Shown here: piece after piece, positions 35,701-45,762 of the stretch
Layout of the letters: every line of letters starts with the position of its first letter
How positions within the stretch are numbered: the stretch's first letter is position 1
Assembly (NCBI GenBank): GCA_017410505.1
Contig: JAFQQR010000001.1
Location: forward strand, 1-46,790
Source: Clostridia bacterium
Lineage (GTDB): Bacteria > Bacillota > Clostridia > TANB77 > CAG-508
Direction: 5' to 3'
DNA length: 46,790 nucleotides
The notes under the pieces: model-generated
Database searches by the model: none
Told to the model about the DNA's origin: nothing
What the model saw: the letters and a program-made list of their open reading frames with translations, nothing else
Program-made: the position numbers and the translations under genes

Positions 35701-36143
35701 AAGCAGATAAAAAAATATCAGAAGAACAAATTGAAGAAGAACTTAGAAAAAACTTTAAAATGAAAGGTCTAATTCTAGCAGATATAAAAGTAATAAAAAT
35801 GCATGATAAACATTTAGAAACAGGAGCATCAAAATTAATACCAGCATCTATTACAAAATCTGGAGATATATCAGAAGGAAAAACAAGTGGTGTTAACAAA
35901 GAACAATTTAAGATTTTACAAGATTATATTTATAAAACTATAAAACAAATATCAAAAGAAATATTAAGTGGAAAAATAGAATTGAAACCATACAATAAAA
36001 ATGGGAAAAAACCATGTGAATATTGTTCATATAAAGCCATTTGTGGATTTAATCCAAGATTGTGTGGAAACAGTTATAATTATATAGACAAAAAATCAAA
36101 AGATGATATAATATTAAAAATGCAAAAAGAATTGAAAATCTGA
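32789..36143 (+). CDS. addB: AddB helicase/nuclease subunit, +1 frameshift at CGG
   Basis: The B subunit of the AddAB helicase-nuclease, which processes double-strand breaks for recombination. It has 1117 residues after frame correction, a normal length. Walker A is GKSGSGKS at 8-15. The C-terminal nuclease has GKIDRVD and IIDYKSS, and the Fe-S cysteines lie in FAQCPFSYFL and CEYCSYKAIC. The frame breaks at 33035: codon 83 is CGG, the unshifted frame stops six codons later, and skipping C gives GGT (KKTGLTKCGKSMLIY). addA is not in the window after addB; pgeF follows. Confidence 0.9.
33035..33037 (+). other. +1 frameshift site, CGG read as C + GGT
   Basis: Context ACA CGG TTT AAC in frame 0. 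Skipping C33035 gives ACA GGT TTA ACA. It is the only one of the six chromosomal-order sites with GGT instead of GGA. Confidence 0.75.
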
Positions 36144-36171
36144 GATATTTTTGCACTGGCTCAGATGTCTC
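36142..36171 (+). repeat. gagac-type hairpin repeat, copy 1
   Basis: gagatat and atgtctc pair around a 16-nt loop. It resembles 37027-37056 and lies just before the pgeF ribosome binding site. Confidence 0.55.
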
Positions 36172-36188
36172 AAAATTAGGAGGGTATA

Positions 36189-37028
36189 TTGAAAGATTTA
36201 AGTAATAAAAATATTGTACATGTAATTAAAGATGGGATACAATATTTACAATTTAAAAAATTGATGGAATATAAGGATGTTATCTCACATGCATATTCTT
36301 TAGATACAAGTATGAATTTTAGAACTGCAAAAGCAAATAAAGAAAGTTTACCACAAGAGGAATTTAACAAAAGTATAGAAAGTTATAAAAAAATATGTAA
36401 TTCTTTAGAAATAAATTACCAAAATATTGTAAAAACAAATCAAGAACATACAGATAATGTTCAAATAATAAATGAAAAAATAAACAAAGAATTTATGGAT
36501 ATAAATTTAGAAGAATATAAAGCAACTGATGGATTAATAACAAATAAACAGAACTTAATATTATCAACCACTAATGCAGATTGTATACTAATGTTATTTT
36601 TTGATCCAGTAACAAAAACAATTGCCAATATACATTCAGGGTGGAGAGGAACATTACAAAGAATATCAGTAAAAACAGTAGAAAAAATGCAAAAAGAATA
36701 TAATTGTAATCCAGAAGATATAATATGTTGCATTTGTCCAAGTATTAGAAAATGCCACTTTGAAGTAGATAAAGATGTAAAAGAAATGTTTGAAAAAGAA
36801 TTTCAAGATTTAGATAAAGGAAATTTTATTGAAAAACAAATAAGTAAAGAAAAATGGAATATTGATACAGTTCAAATAAACAAAATAATATTAGAACAAA
36901 AAGGATTAAAAATAGAAAATATAATTGATAGCGGAATATGTAGTGTGTGTGATTCAGATTTAATACATTCTTATAGAGTAGAAAAACAAGGATATGGATT
37001 ATCTACTGCAATAATATCATTGAAATGA
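36189..37028 (+). CDS. pgeF: PgeF/YlmD-type laccase-domain protein
   Basis: A 279-residue protein of the multicopper-oxidase-like YfiH/YlmD family (peptidoglycan editing factor or purine nucleoside phosphorylase). The metal/active-site motifs are ADCILMLFFD, HSGWRGT and CICPSIRKCHFEV. The start is TTG at 36189, 4 nt after AGGAGGG. It follows addB by 45 bp. Family members hydrolyse wrong muropeptide intermediates or cleave nucleosides; which applies here is not clear. Confidence 0.9.
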   Translation: MKDLSNKNIVHVIKDGIQYLQFKKLMEYKDVISHAYSLDTSMNFRTAKANKESLPQEEFNKSIESYKKICNSLEINYQNIVKTNQEHTDNVQIINEKINKEFMDINLEEYKATDGLITNKQNLILSTTNADCILMLFFDPVTKTIANIHSGWRGTLQRISVKTVEKMQKEYNCNPEDIICCICPSIRKCHFEVDKDVKEMFEKEFQDLDKGNFIEKQISKEKWNIDTVQINKIILEQKGLKIENIIDSGICSVCDSDLIHSYRVEKQGYGLSTAIISLK

Positions 37029-37056
37029 GACATTTTCGGACTGTCCCAAATGTCTC
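37027..37056 (+). repeat. gagac-type hairpin repeat, copy 2
   Basis: gagacattt at 37027-37035 pairs perfectly with aaatgtctc at 37048-37056. Its centre cggactgtccc resembles the C-rich repeat at the start of the window. Confidence 0.6.
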
Positions 37057-37072
37057 AAAAAAGGAGAAAATT

Positions 37073-37993
37073 ATGATTTTACCAGAAAGATTAAAAAGGG
37101 GAGATACAATTGGTGTGATAGCACCATCAGATCCAATAATTGGAGATAATATAGAAGAACTTGAAAGTGCAAGAAAAATCATTGAAAAAGATGGATTTAA
37201 AGTAAAATATTCAAAAAATTTATTTTTAAATACAAATGAATATAGTAGCAGCGCGAAAGAAAAAGCACAAGATATAAATGAAATGTTTGCAGATAAAGAA
37301 GTAAAAATGATATGGTGTGCAAAAGGTGGAGAAAATAGTAATACAATATTTGAGTATATTGATTATGAATTAATCAAGCAGAATCCAAAAATAATTTGTG
37401 GATATAGTGATATCACATCATTAACTAATATGATTACAGAAAAAGCAGGATTAGTAACATTTAGTGGTACAAATTTTAAAACAATAGCTACAGATGAAAC
37501 AGATTATAGTTATAAAGAAGCTATAAAAAGATTTGTAGATACAGATTTAGAAATAGGGCAGGCTGAAGAAAAGTATTATACAATACAAGAAGGAAGAGTA
37601 GAAGGAAAATTAATAGGTGGAAATTTGAGTTTAACTAGAGCCATGGTTTCAGGAAAATATTCAATAAACTTTACAGATAAAATTTTATTCTTAGAAGAAT
37701 TAGGATTTGAAACAGGACCAGCATTAGCAAGCAATTATTTATATTATATGAAACAAAATGGAGTATTTGACAAAATAAAAGGATTATGGATAGGAAATTA
37801 TGAACACGAAAGTGGAATTGCATTAGAAAAAATAATTATGGATGTATTAGGAAATGAATATAATTTTCCAATTATAAAATCAAATAACTTTGGACATATA
37901 GAGACAAAAACAGTTATTCCAATAGGTACAAAAGCTAAAATAGATACTAGAAATCAAGTAAAAATAGAATTAATAGAGAAATGTGTAAAATAG
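37073..37993 (+). CDS. LD-carboxypeptidase (family S66)
   Basis: A 306-residue serine peptidase of the LdcA/MccF family, which trims the terminal D-Ala from peptidoglycan tetrapeptides or detoxifies peptide antibiotics. It starts [17 protein letters not shown]; the nucleophile Ser is in GYSDIT, and the C-terminal His in NFGHIETK. The ATG at 37073 has AAAGGAG in front. It is soluble and cytoplasmic. Its place after PgeF suggests a shared role in cell-wall recycling. Confidence 0.9.
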   Translation: MILPERLKRGDTIGVIAPSDPIIGDNIEELESARKIIEKDGFKVKYSKNLFLNTNEYSSSAKEKAQDINEMFADKEVKMIWCAKGGENSNTIFEYIDYELIKQNPKIICGYSDITSLTNMITEKAGLVTFSGTNFKTIATDETDYSYKEAIKRFVDTDLEIGQAEEKYYTIQEGRVEGKLIGGNLSLTRAMVSGKYSINFTDKILFLEELGFETGPALASNYLYYMKQNGVFDKIKGLWIGNYEHESGIALEKIIMDVLGNEYNFPIIKSNNFGHIETKTVIPIGTKAKIDTRNQVKIELIEKCVK

Positions 37994-38002
37994 GAGCAAA
38001 AA

Positions 38003-38557
38003 ATGTTTGATACATGGGAAGAATTAGAAAAATCAATTATAGATTGCAATAAATGTAAATTATGTAAAACAAGACAAAATATAGTTTTTGGAATAGGAAA
38101 TAAAATAGCTGATATTATGTTTATAGGTGAAGGACCAGGAGCAGATGAAGATATGCAAGGAGAACCTTTTGTAGGAAAAGCAGGCAAATTAATGAATATG
38201 GCGTTTGGAATAGTTGGGATAAAAAGGGAAGAGGTATATATTGCAAATATTGTTAAATGTAGACCACCAGCCAATAGAAATCCAGAAGATGATGAGGCTT
38301 TTGCGTGTTTAAACTATTTAAGAAATCAAGTAATGTTAGTAAAACCTAAAATTATTGTTTTATTGGGAAGTGTGGCTTTAAAAAATATATTAGGTAAGGA
38401 ATATGGAATAACTATTTCAAGGGGTAAATGGTTTGAAAAGAAAGGAATTAAATATATGCCAACTTGGCATCCGGCAGCTCTTTTAAGAGATGAAACAAAA
38501 AAGATAGATTTTATAAATGATTTGAAATTAATAGTTAATGAGTTAAAAAATATTTAA
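38003..38557 (+). CDS. uracil-DNA glycosylase, family 4 (Fe-S)
   Basis: A 184-residue repair enzyme that removes uracil from DNA. The cysteines CNKCKLC near the N-terminus and CRPPANRNP form the Fe-S cluster. GEGPGADED binds the base and WHPAALLR is the final family motif. It starts 9 bp after the carboxypeptidase gene, so the two are co-transcribed. Family 4 enzymes occur in Clostridia and thermophiles. Confidence 0.92.
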   Translation: MFDTWEELEKSIIDCNKCKLCKTRQNIVFGIGNKIADIMFIGEGPGADEDMQGEPFVGKAGKLMNMAFGIVGIKREEVYIANIVKCRPPANRNPEDDEAFACLNYLRNQVMLVKPKIIVLLGSVALKNILGKEYGITISRGKWFEKKGIKYMPTWHPAALLRDETKKIDFINDLKLIVNELKNI

Positions 38558-38613
38558 TTATTAAGAATTAAAAAAAATCATAAATCAAGTGTTTAAAATT
38601 ATATCTATAAAAG

Positions 38614-38649
38614 AATAAGTGGTCAGTTAATTGACTACTTATTTTTTTT
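38614..38649 (+). terminator. terminator of the addB-udg run
   Basis: aataagt-g-gtca at 38614-38625 pairs with tgac-t-acttatt at 38632-38643, followed by eight T. Confidence 0.8.
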
Positions 38650-38685
38650 GTAATAAAATAATAAAAAAATAAATGTGAGGAAGAT

Positions 38686-39955
38686 ATGAAAGAAATAGAA
38701 GAAAAAGCAAATTATTGTTTAAATTGTAAAATAAAACCATGTTCATTAAAAGGATGTCCATTAGGAAATAATATTCCAGAATTTATAAAAGCAGTAAAGG
38801 AAGAAAAATATAAAGAAGCATATCAAATTTTATCAGAAACTACAGTATTACCAGGAGTATGTGGAAAAATATGTCCACACATGAAGCAATGCCAAGGAAG
38901 TTGTGTAAGAGGAATAAAGGGAGAACCAGTAAGTATAGGTGATATAGAGGCATATATTTTTCAAAAGGCTGTAGAAGAAGGATATAATTTGAAAGATGCA
39001 ATAAATAAAAAAGCAATGCCTGAATTATCAGATAAAAAGATAGCAATAGTTGGAGGAGGTCCAGCTGGACTTACATGTGCAGCATTTTTAGCAAAAGATG
39101 GATTAGATGTTACAATATATGAAAAATATGATTATTTAGGTGGATTATTGGTTCATGGAATACCAGATTTTAGACTACCAAAAGAAAATGTTAAAGAAAC
39201 AGTAAACAGAATATTAGATTTAGGAATAAAAGTCGAATACAATAAAGAACTTGGTAAAAATTTAAAATTAGAAGAATTAGAAAAGAAATATGATGCAGTA
39301 TTTTTAAGCATAGGTGCAAATAAACCAGCCAAAATGGGAGTTACAGGAGAACAATTAGATGGAGTATATGGAGGGAATGAACTTCTAGAATATAAAACAC
39401 ATCCAAATTATGAAGAGAAAGTAGTTTCTGTAATTGGTGGTGGAAATGTTGCAATGGATTGTAGTAGAACTATAAAAAGATTGCGGAGCAAAAGAAGTAA
39501 ATGTTATCTATAGAAGAGCAGAAGAACAAATGCCTGCAGAAAGAAAAGAAATTGAAGAGGCAAAACAAGAGGGGATAAATTTCTTATTTCAAAATAATAT
39601 TGCCCAAATAAAAGGAAATCAAAAAGTAGAAAAAATAGAATTGATAAAAACTGAATTAGTACAAAGAGAAGGAGAGACAAGGGCTGTTCCAGTAAATATA
39701 GAAGGAAGTAATTATGAAATAGATACAGATTATGTTGTTATGGCACTTGGGAGTACTGTAGCTGAAGAAGTTTTAGAATTAGGCTTAACAATAAATAAAT
39801 GGGGAAATATATGTGTGTGTGAAAATTATCAAAGTTCAAATCCAAAGATATTTGCAGGTGGAGATTTAGCAGGAGGTAAAGGAACTGTTGCATGGGCTGC
39901 ACGTTCTGGAAGAGATGCAGCATATAGTATAAAAGAATATTTAAAAAAAGAGTGA
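38686..39955 (+). CDS. GltD-type NADPH oxidoreductase, +1 frameshift at CGG
   Basis: A 422-residue FAD/NAD(P) protein after frame correction. The N-terminus has four or more cysteines (CLNCKIKPCSLKGC) for Fe-S clusters, then the FAD motif GGGPAG, YDYLGGLLVHGIP, a second Rossmann motif GGGNVAMD, and FAGGDLAGG at the end. This is the beta-subunit family of glutamate synthase and related NADPH-ferredoxin oxidoreductases. The frame breaks at 39484: codon 267 is CGG, and skipping C gives GGA (RLGAKEVNVIYRR), inside the NADPH domain. Without the shift translation stops at 39513. No gltA follows. Confidence 0.88.
39484..39486 (+). other. +1 frameshift site, CGG read as C + GGA
   Basis: Context TTG CGG AGC AAA in frame 0. 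Skipping C39484 gives TTG GGA GCA AAA and restores the conserved RxGA segment. Confidence 0.75.
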
Positions 39956-39974
39956 AAATATAATTTCACTCTTT
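39947..39974. terminator. bidirectional terminator
   Basis: aaagagtgaaa pairs perfectly with tttcactcttt around a 6-nt loop, between convergent genes. Confidence 0.8.
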
Positions 39975-41079
39975 ATTGTTCATCATTAGTGGTTTGTTTA
40001 AATTTATTATTAACAAGAATATTTCTAATATATCTAAAAAATGCCAAAATTTTAGATTGCTTTTTAGGTACTAAATATAATGAATCATCAACTTCTTTAT
40101 TTTCTAGTAAATTATATTTATCTTCTAATTGCATCATCTTATTAACATAATAGTCATTAAAATAAGTATATCCTTCTATAGCTCCTAAATAATCTTTAAA
40201 ATTATACAATTTTTTTCTATAATTCTCAAGCCCTTCCAAATTATTAACAGAAGAAAAAGCTTTATCAAAATAACTAGAAATAATAAGATTTTGAGTATTT
40301 ATAAAAGTAGAAGTAATATTTTTCTTCAAAGAATTTATTTTTTCTATCATATGATCAACTTTTTTATTTCTATCATCTATTTTAGCAATCTTATTATTAA
40401 TTTTTATAATTTTTTCTTCATAAAATAAAATATCATCAATAGAATTTTGTATTTTCATAAAAGTTTTATAATTTGTAAGTTCTATAAATTTTTTCTTAAA
40501 GTTATCATTACTATTAAGAGTACTATCAAATAAAACATCTTCGCCTGTAATATAAGCAAGTTGATTTACTAAACAACACTCTAATGGATAATATGAAGGA
40601 CTGTTAGTTTCAAATGATACATTAAAATATTTAACATACTCTTTTGGAATACCTAAAATTTTTGAAGATAAAAGTTGAACAGCAGCTTCATTTAAGCCTA
40701 AACCATATATTTTTAAATCGGTATAATCGCAAAGTCCCATTTTTATTAAATAATTTTTTTTATCTTTCACTTCTTGAATATAATGTATACATTCATGTAT
40801 GGCAAAATCCTCTAAATCATCATAATCTATATGTTCATTAAAATAGATAGATGAATTTTTATAGAAATAATTTGCCTCTGCCATACCATCAGGCATTTTT
40901 GCTATATACATATCTAATCTAGATAGTTTTACAAATAAATCATTTCGGTCAAAATTAACACGTGGAAAAGTTGAACAAAGTCTAATAGCCACATTTCTTG
41001 CTATTGAATTTACTTTTGATGGCTCTAACTTTCTTAATATTTCTATACCATCTTTTTTTAAATCAGATTCTATACTCAT
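39973..41079 (-). CDS. predicted zinc metallopeptidase-like protein
   Basis: A 368-residue protein. The segment FAIHECIHYIQE contains HEXXH (HECIH) and is followed about 35 residues later by LNEAAVQLL, where the Glu could be the third zinc ligand of a gluzincin. The rest is helical, with a coiled coil around 220-260 and a basic tail. No signal peptide. I do not recognise the family; peptidase activity is an inference from the motif. A single-gene unit with an AAGGAG site before the ATG. Confidence 0.6.
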   Translation of the reverse strand: MSIESDLKKDGIEILRKLEPSKVNSIARNVAIRLCSTFPRVNFDRNDLFVKLSRLDMYIAKMPDGMAEANYFYKNSSIYFNEHIDYDDLEDFAIHECIHYIQEVKDKKNYLIKMGLCDYTDLKIYGLGLNEAAVQLLSSKILGIPKEYVKYFNVSFETNSPSYYPLECCLVNQLAYITGEDVLFDSTLNSNDNFKKKFIELTNYKTFMKIQNSIDDILFYEEKIIKINNKIAKIDDRNKKVDHMIEKINSLKKNITSTFINTQNLIISSYFDKAFSSVNNLEGLENYRKKLYNFKDYLGAIEGYTYFNDYYVNKMMQLEDKYNLLENKEVDDSLYLVPKKQSKILAFFRYIRNILVNNKFKQTTNDEQ

Positions 41080-41207
41080 ATGTTTCTCCTTAAAATATTA
41101 CTAGATATATTATACAATAAAATATAGAATGATATATTACAAAAATATTAAAAAAATATTACAATTTAATTACATGTAAAATGTAGAAAAATGTCGAGAA
41201 GTTTTCA

Positions 41208-41236
41208 TTGACACTAATAAGGTAATATTGTATAAT
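41208..41236 (+). promoter_or_regulatory. consensus SigA promoter
   Basis: TTGACA at 41208-41213 and TATAAT at 41231-41236, 17 nt apart. Both hexamers match consensus. Confidence 0.85.
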
Positions 41237-41285
41237 CATAATACAGTTTCTAGGAGCTGAATTTTCTAAGAAAGGAGGAATTATA

Positions 41286-41843
41286 ATGAACGAAAAAGAA
41301 AGAGATGAACTACTAATAGCACTAAAGAGAGGACAAGAGGAGAGAGACAAAGTACTTATGGAGTTAAAGAAAGGACAAGAGAAGAGAGACAAAGTACTTG
41401 TGGAGTTAAAGAAAGGACAAGAGAAGAGAGACAAAGTACTTATGGAGTTAAAGAAAGGACAAGAGGAGAGAGATAAAGTGCTTATGGATTTAAAGAGAGG
41501 ACAAGAGGAATTATTTAGAAAGCAAGAAGAGTTATTTAAAAAGCAAGAAGAGTTTACCGAAGAACAAAGAGAAAGAGGAAAAATACTTATGGACTTAAAA
41601 GAAGGACAAGAACAATTATTCAAAGGTCAAAAAGAGATAAGAAAAGATATAGACTCTTTAAGCTTATCAGTAGCAAGAGTCGAAGTTACACACGGAGAGA
41701 AACTTGATGCATTATTTGATGCTTTTACAATGCATTCAGAAAAATTTAATTCAACAGAAAAAAGATTAGATTCATGTGAAGGAAAAATAGAAAAACATGA
41801 TAATCAAATTTATATTTTAAAATCAAAAGTTCAAGGTTTATAA
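41286..41843 (+). CDS. coiled-coil protein with 14-residue repeats
   Basis: A 185-residue, highly charged protein, almost entirely coiled coil. Residues about 16-71 are four copies of KGQEERDKVLMELK, coded by 42-bp tandem repeats at 41331-41498. 14 residues equal two heptads, so repeat number can change without disturbing the coil. A consensus promoter and an AAAGGAGG site suggest high expression. The C-terminal part is less regular. Function unknown; a structural or chemotaxis-adaptor-like role cannot be told. Confidence 0.65.
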   Translation: MNEKERDELLIALKRGQEERDKVLMELKKGQEKRDKVLVELKKGQEKRDKVLMELKKGQEERDKVLMDLKRGQEELFRKQEELFKKQEEFTEEQRERGKILMDLKEGQEQLFKGQKEIRKDIDSLSLSVARVEVTHGEKLDALFDAFTMHSEKFNSTEKRLDSCEGKIEKHDNQIYILKSKVQGL

Positions 41844-41851
41844 TCCAAAAC

Positions 41852-41887
41852 AAACCCTATTGAACACTTTGAGATTCAATAGGGTTT
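41852..41887. terminator. bidirectional terminator
   Basis: aaaccctattgaa pairs perfectly with ttcaatagggttt around a 10-nt loop, between the coiled-coil gene and leuS. Confidence 0.85.
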
Positions 41888-41893
41888 AAAAAA

Positions 41894-44290
41894 TTATTTA
41901 ACAACAATATTATAAATTTTATTTTTTACATATATTTCTTTAACAATAGTTTTACCATCCAATTTAGAATCAATAGTTTCATGAACTTTATTTTTAACTA
42001 CATTATCATCTTCATCTAAATTAATAGAAATAGTAGCTTTTAGTTTACCATTAAATTGAATAGGTAAAGTAACTTCATCATTAATAGTTTTAGCTTCGTC
42101 ATATTCAGGCCATTTTTCATAACTAATAGTATTACTATGATTTAAAGCTACACTCCATAATTCTTCTGTTACATGAGGTGCAACTGGATTTAATAATTTC
42201 AAAAATCCTTCAGCATATTCGATAGGGAATATATCTTCTTTATTAACAGCATTTATAAATATCATCATTTGAGAAATAGCAGTATTAAAATTCATAGTTT
42301 CATAATCATTAGTAACTTTTTTAACTGTAAAATGATAAACTCTTTCTAAGTTTTTATTTTCTTTATCCTGTATTTTTCCAGATTCAACATATAATCTCCA
42401 AATTTTTTCCAAGAATTTTTTAGAACCATCAATTCCATTAGGGTCCCATGGTTTAGCAGCATCTATTGGTCCCATAAACATTTCATAAACTCTTAGGGAG
42501 TCTGCACCATATTCTTTAACCATATCATCTGGATTAATAACATTACCTTTAGATTTACTCATTTTTTCACCATTTGAACCTAAAATCATACCTTGATGAC
42601 GAAGTTTAGCAAATGGCTCTTTAACAGGAGACAATCCTTTATCAAAAAGATATTCATTCCAAAATCTAGAATATAATAAATGTCCAACTGCATGTTCTGG
42701 ACCACCCATATATAAATCAACAGGCATCCAATGTTTCAATAATTCTTGATTTGCAAATTCATCACTGTTTTTAGGGTCGATATATCTTAAGAAATACCAA
42801 CTAGAACCAGCAGCACCAGGCATTGTACTAGTTTCTCTTCTTACAGATTTACCATCAAATGAAGTATTAACCCAATCAGTAGCTTTATCTAAAGGAGAAG
42901 CTCCTGATTTAGAAGGACTATAATCTTCAAGTTCAGGTAATACTAAAGGTAAATTTCTTTCTGGTAAAATATAAGCATTATCATTTTCATCATAAACAAT
43001 AGGAATAGGTTCACCCCAATAACGTTGTCTTGCAAAAATCCACTCTCTCAATTTATAATTTACTTTTTCATTACCAATATGATTATCCTCTAACCATGAT
43101 ATCATTTTATTTATAGCAGTTTCTTTATTTAAACCATCTAGGAAACCAGAGTTAATATGTAAACCATCACAAACAAAAGCTTCTTTTGAAATATCGCCAC
43201 CTTCTAAAACAGGAATAATATCAATTCCAAACTTAGTAGCAAATTCATAATCTCTTTGATCATGAGCAGGAACAGCCATAATAGCACCTGTACCATAAGT
43301 AACTAAAACATAATCTGAAATCCAAACTGGAATTTCTTTACCATTTACAGGATTTATAGCATAACTTCCAGTAAATACACCAGTCTTGTCTTTATTTAAC
43401 TCAGTTCTTTCCAAATCAGATTTAGAAGCAGCTTGTCTAATATAATCTTCAACTAATGTTTTTTGTTCAGAAGAAGTAATTTTAGAAACTAACTCATGTT
43501 CAGGAGAAAGAACACAATAAGTTGCTCCAAATAAAGTATCAGGTCTTGTTGTAAATACAGTAAATTCTAAATCATCTGTACCTGCAATTTTAAATTTAAC
43601 TTCTGCACCAACTGATTTTCCAATCCAATTTCTTTGAATTTCTTTTGTTGAATCTGGCCAATCTAAATCATTTAAACCATTTAATAGATTCTCAGCATAT
43701 TTAGGAATATCTAAAACCCATTGCTTCATATTTTTACGAACAACAGGGAAGCCTCCTCTTTCACTCTTTCCATTAATAACTTCATCATTAGATAAAACAC
43801 AACCTAACTCTTCACACCAGTTAACAGGCATTTCGACCAACTTAGCTAGACCATCTTTATATAATTGACTAAAAATCCATTGAGTCCATTTGTAATAATC
43901 AGGCTCACAAGTAGAGATTTCCTTATCCCAATCAAAAGAAAAACCTAACATTTTTAATTGTCTTTTAAAAGTTTCAATATTTTCTTTTGTAAATCCAGCA
44001 GGATGATTTCCAGTTTTTATAGCATATTGTTCAGCTGGAAGACCAAATGCATCCCCTCCCATTGGATGTAAAACATTATATCCTTGCATTCTTTTCATTC
44101 TAGATACGATGTCAGTTGCAGTGTATCCTTCTGGATGACCTACGTGAAGACCTTGTCCAGATGGATATGGAAACATATCTAAAGCATAATATTTTGGTTT
44201 TGAAAAATCCCATACATCTGTGTAAAATGTTTTATTTTCGTCCCAATATTTTTGCCATTTTTTTTCTATTTCTGTAAAATTGTATGACAT
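41894..44290 (-). CDS. leuS: leucyl-tRNA synthetase
   Basis: A 798-residue class I aminoacyl-tRNA synthetase that charges tRNA-Leu. The HIGH-type motif is in [15 protein letters not shown], the KMSKS motif in [11 protein letters not shown], and the CP1 editing domain has [19 protein letters not shown]. The start is ATG at 44290 ([12 protein letters not shown]) with AAAGGGG upstream; the open frame reaches 44479, but those extra 63 codons are outside the family. I see no in-frame CGG and no T-box leader. Confidence 0.95.
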   Translation of the reverse strand: MSYNFTEIEKKWQKYWDENKTFYTDVWDFSKPKYYALDMFPYPSGQGLHVGHPEGYTATDIVSRMKRMQGYNVLHPMGGDAFGLPAEQYAIKTGNHPAGFTKENIETFKRQLKMLGFSFDWDKEISTCEPDYYKWTQWIFSQLYKDGLAKLVEMPVNWCEELGCVLSNDEVINGKSERGGFPVVRKNMKQWVLDIPKYAENLLNGLNDLDWPDSTKEIQRNWIGKSVGAEVKFKIAGTDDLEFTVFTTRPDTLFGATYCVLSPEHELVSKITSSEQKTLVEDYIRQAASKSDLERTELNKDKTGVFTGSYAINPVNGKEIPVWISDYVLVTYGTGAIMAVPAHDQRDYEFATKFGIDIIPVLEGGDISKEAFVCDGLHINSGFLDGLNKETAINKMISWLEDNHIGNEKVNYKLREWIFARQRYWGEPIPIVYDENDNAYILPERNLPLVLPELEDYSPSKSGASPLDKATDWVNTSFDGKSVRRETSTMPGAAGSSWYFLRYIDPKNSDEFANQELLKHWMPVDLYMGGPEHAVGHLLYSRFWNEYLFDKGLSPVKEPFAKLRHQGMILGSNGEKMSKSKGNVINPDDMVKEYGADSLRVYEMFMGPIDAAKPWDPNGIDGSKKFLEKIWRLYVESGKIQDKENKNLERVYHFTVKKVTNDYETMNFNTAISQMMIFINAVNKEDIFPIEYAEGFLKLLNPVAPHVTEELWSVALNHSNTISYEKWPEYDEAKTINDEVTLPIQFNGKLKATISINLDEDDNVVKNKVHETIDSKLDGKTIVKEIYVKNKIYNIVVK

Positions 44291-44418
44291 ATTTATTGCC
44301 CCTTTCGAATTCTTGATTTCATAGATAGTATTATATAACAAAAATGTAGGGGTTTCAAGGGCTTTTTTAATATAATTAGCATTAAATGTTATAAGAAAGT
44401 AGACTTTTGGAGATAGCC
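44291..44418. other. leuS upstream region
   Basis: AT-rich, with the leuS ribosome binding site at the start. No T-box motif or other gene seen. Confidence 0.35.
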
Positions 44419-44587
44419 GCTTGAATATGTGATAATTATTATTTTTATTAAAAGTCTTCAATAGCAGGGTCATTTTCAAAAGCTTCGGTCCCTCACATGG
44501 AAGCCTGTTATCGCTTTTGAAGGCTAACGCGGGTCTTAGGGAACGTTCAGACGTTTAATAAAAATAATAATTATCACATATCCAAGC
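44419..44587. repeat. long inverted-repeat element B (169 bp)
   Basis: 34-bp arms 44419-44452 and 44554-44587 match at 33 positions. The 101-nt centre is GC-richer and has an inner tcaaaagc/gcttttga pair. No open frame. It looks like a MITE or a large structured RNA. A ctactctac/gtagagtag pair (44587-44595, 44675-44683) bridges it to element C. Confidence 0.8.
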
Positions 44588-44682
44588 TACTCTACAATAA
44601 AAAATTACGGTTGGTAAAAGCTAATTATTTTAACAAATCTTAAATATAAAAAGACTATTAAAAAAATCAAAAAAGTAGAGTA

Positions 44683-44884
44683 GTTGAAATAGTTGATATA
44701 GCCATCAATTTATGCAATGACGAATGCGACCGGAATAAGCTTAGTAATTCTTAATTAATTTTATGGAAAGAGTTCGCGCAGCGCAGCGGAGTGGAAGGGT
44801 GCCATAAAAGTAATTTAGAATTACTTAGCTTATGTATAGAGCCGAGGAATGAAATAAATTGATGGATATATCAACTATTTCAAC
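44683..44884. repeat. long inverted-repeat element C (202 bp)
   Basis: Outer 30-bp arms 44683-44712 and 44855-44884 match at 29 positions; inner 32-bp arms (44735-44766, 44802-44833) match at 29. The tip is GC-rich (cgcgcagcgcagcgg). The whole could form one long interrupted hairpin. It is a different sequence from elements A and B. Confidence 0.8.
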
Positions 44885-44979
44885 GGCCAACTCATTTGCA
44901 ATCCTAAATAAAATCAAATTTAAAAATAACACTTTCAAAATAGTGCATTATATGATAGAATGCAAAACAGGTGATAAAA

Positions 44980-45744
44980 ATGAATATTAACTTAAACAAA
45001 GCAAAAAAAGAATTTATAAAATACACAGAACAATACAACTTAGAAAACGAAAATATAAAAAGAAAACAACTACATTCAATAAGAGTCATGGAACTATCAA
45101 AAGAAATTGCCACAAAATTGGGAATGCCCCAAGAAGATATAGACCTAGCAACATTAATAGGACTACTACATGACATAGCAAGATTTGAACAATACACACA
45201 ATTTCAAACATTCAGAGACTTAGAAAGCTTTGACCATGGAGACTATGCCATAAAAATTTTAGAAAAAGATATAAGAAAATATATTGAAACAGATAGCTAT
45301 GATGATATAATAAAAGTTGCAATAAAAAACCACAACAAATATCAAATAGAAGAAGGACTAAAAGATAAAGAATTAGTATTTGCAAAAATAGTAAGAGATG
45401 CAGATAAATTGGATATATTTTATGAATCAGTAGAAATGTTTTGGAATGGGATTGAAAACCAAATAAATGATTCAAAAATATCAGAAAACGTTATGAATGA
45501 ATTTAAAACTAATAGGCAAATTACAAGAAAGAAAAATAGCAGTAATAATCCAAGTGTAAATGAAGTTATAAGTGTAATTGCGTTTATATTTGATATGAAT
45601 TTTAAAGAAAGTTTTGAAATTTTACAAAAAGAAGATTATATAAATAAAATATTAAATAGATTTAATTTTAAAGATGAAGAAACAAAAGATGGAATTAAAG
45701 AAATAAGAAGTATAGCTAATGCATACATAAAAAATAATATCTAA
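44980..45744 (+). CDS. HD-domain phosphohydrolase
   Basis: A 254-residue metal-dependent phosphohydrolase. HSIRVMELSKEIA supplies the first His, LLHDIARFEQ the HD pair, FDHGDYAIKIL a further His, and VRDADKLDIFY the last Asp. The ATG at 44980 follows AGGTGAT. Substrates of this group include nucleotides and cyclic nucleotides; it is not an HD-GYP c-di-GMP enzyme. It precedes topB by 18 bp, so the two are probably co-transcribed. Confidence 0.85.
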   Translation: MNINLNKAKKEFIKYTEQYNLENENIKRKQLHSIRVMELSKEIATKLGMPQEDIDLATLIGLLHDIARFEQYTQFQTFRDLESFDHGDYAIKILEKDIRKYIETDSYDDIIKVAIKNHNKYQIEEGLKDKELVFAKIVRDADKLDIFYESVEMFWNGIENQINDSKISENVMNEFKTNRQITRKKNSSNNPSVNEVISVIAFIFDMNFKESFEILQKEDYINKILNRFNFKDEETKDGIKEIRSIANAYIKNNI

Positions 45745-45762
45745 AAGAAAAAGGATGATAAA

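Noticed and set aside
44291..44418. T-box leader for leuS
   Set aside because: I see no T-box consensus or antiterminator stem.
44291..44479. N-terminal extension of LeuRS to 44479
   Set aside because: LeuRS similarity begins at 44290, where a ribosome binding site is in place, and the upstream part enters element B.
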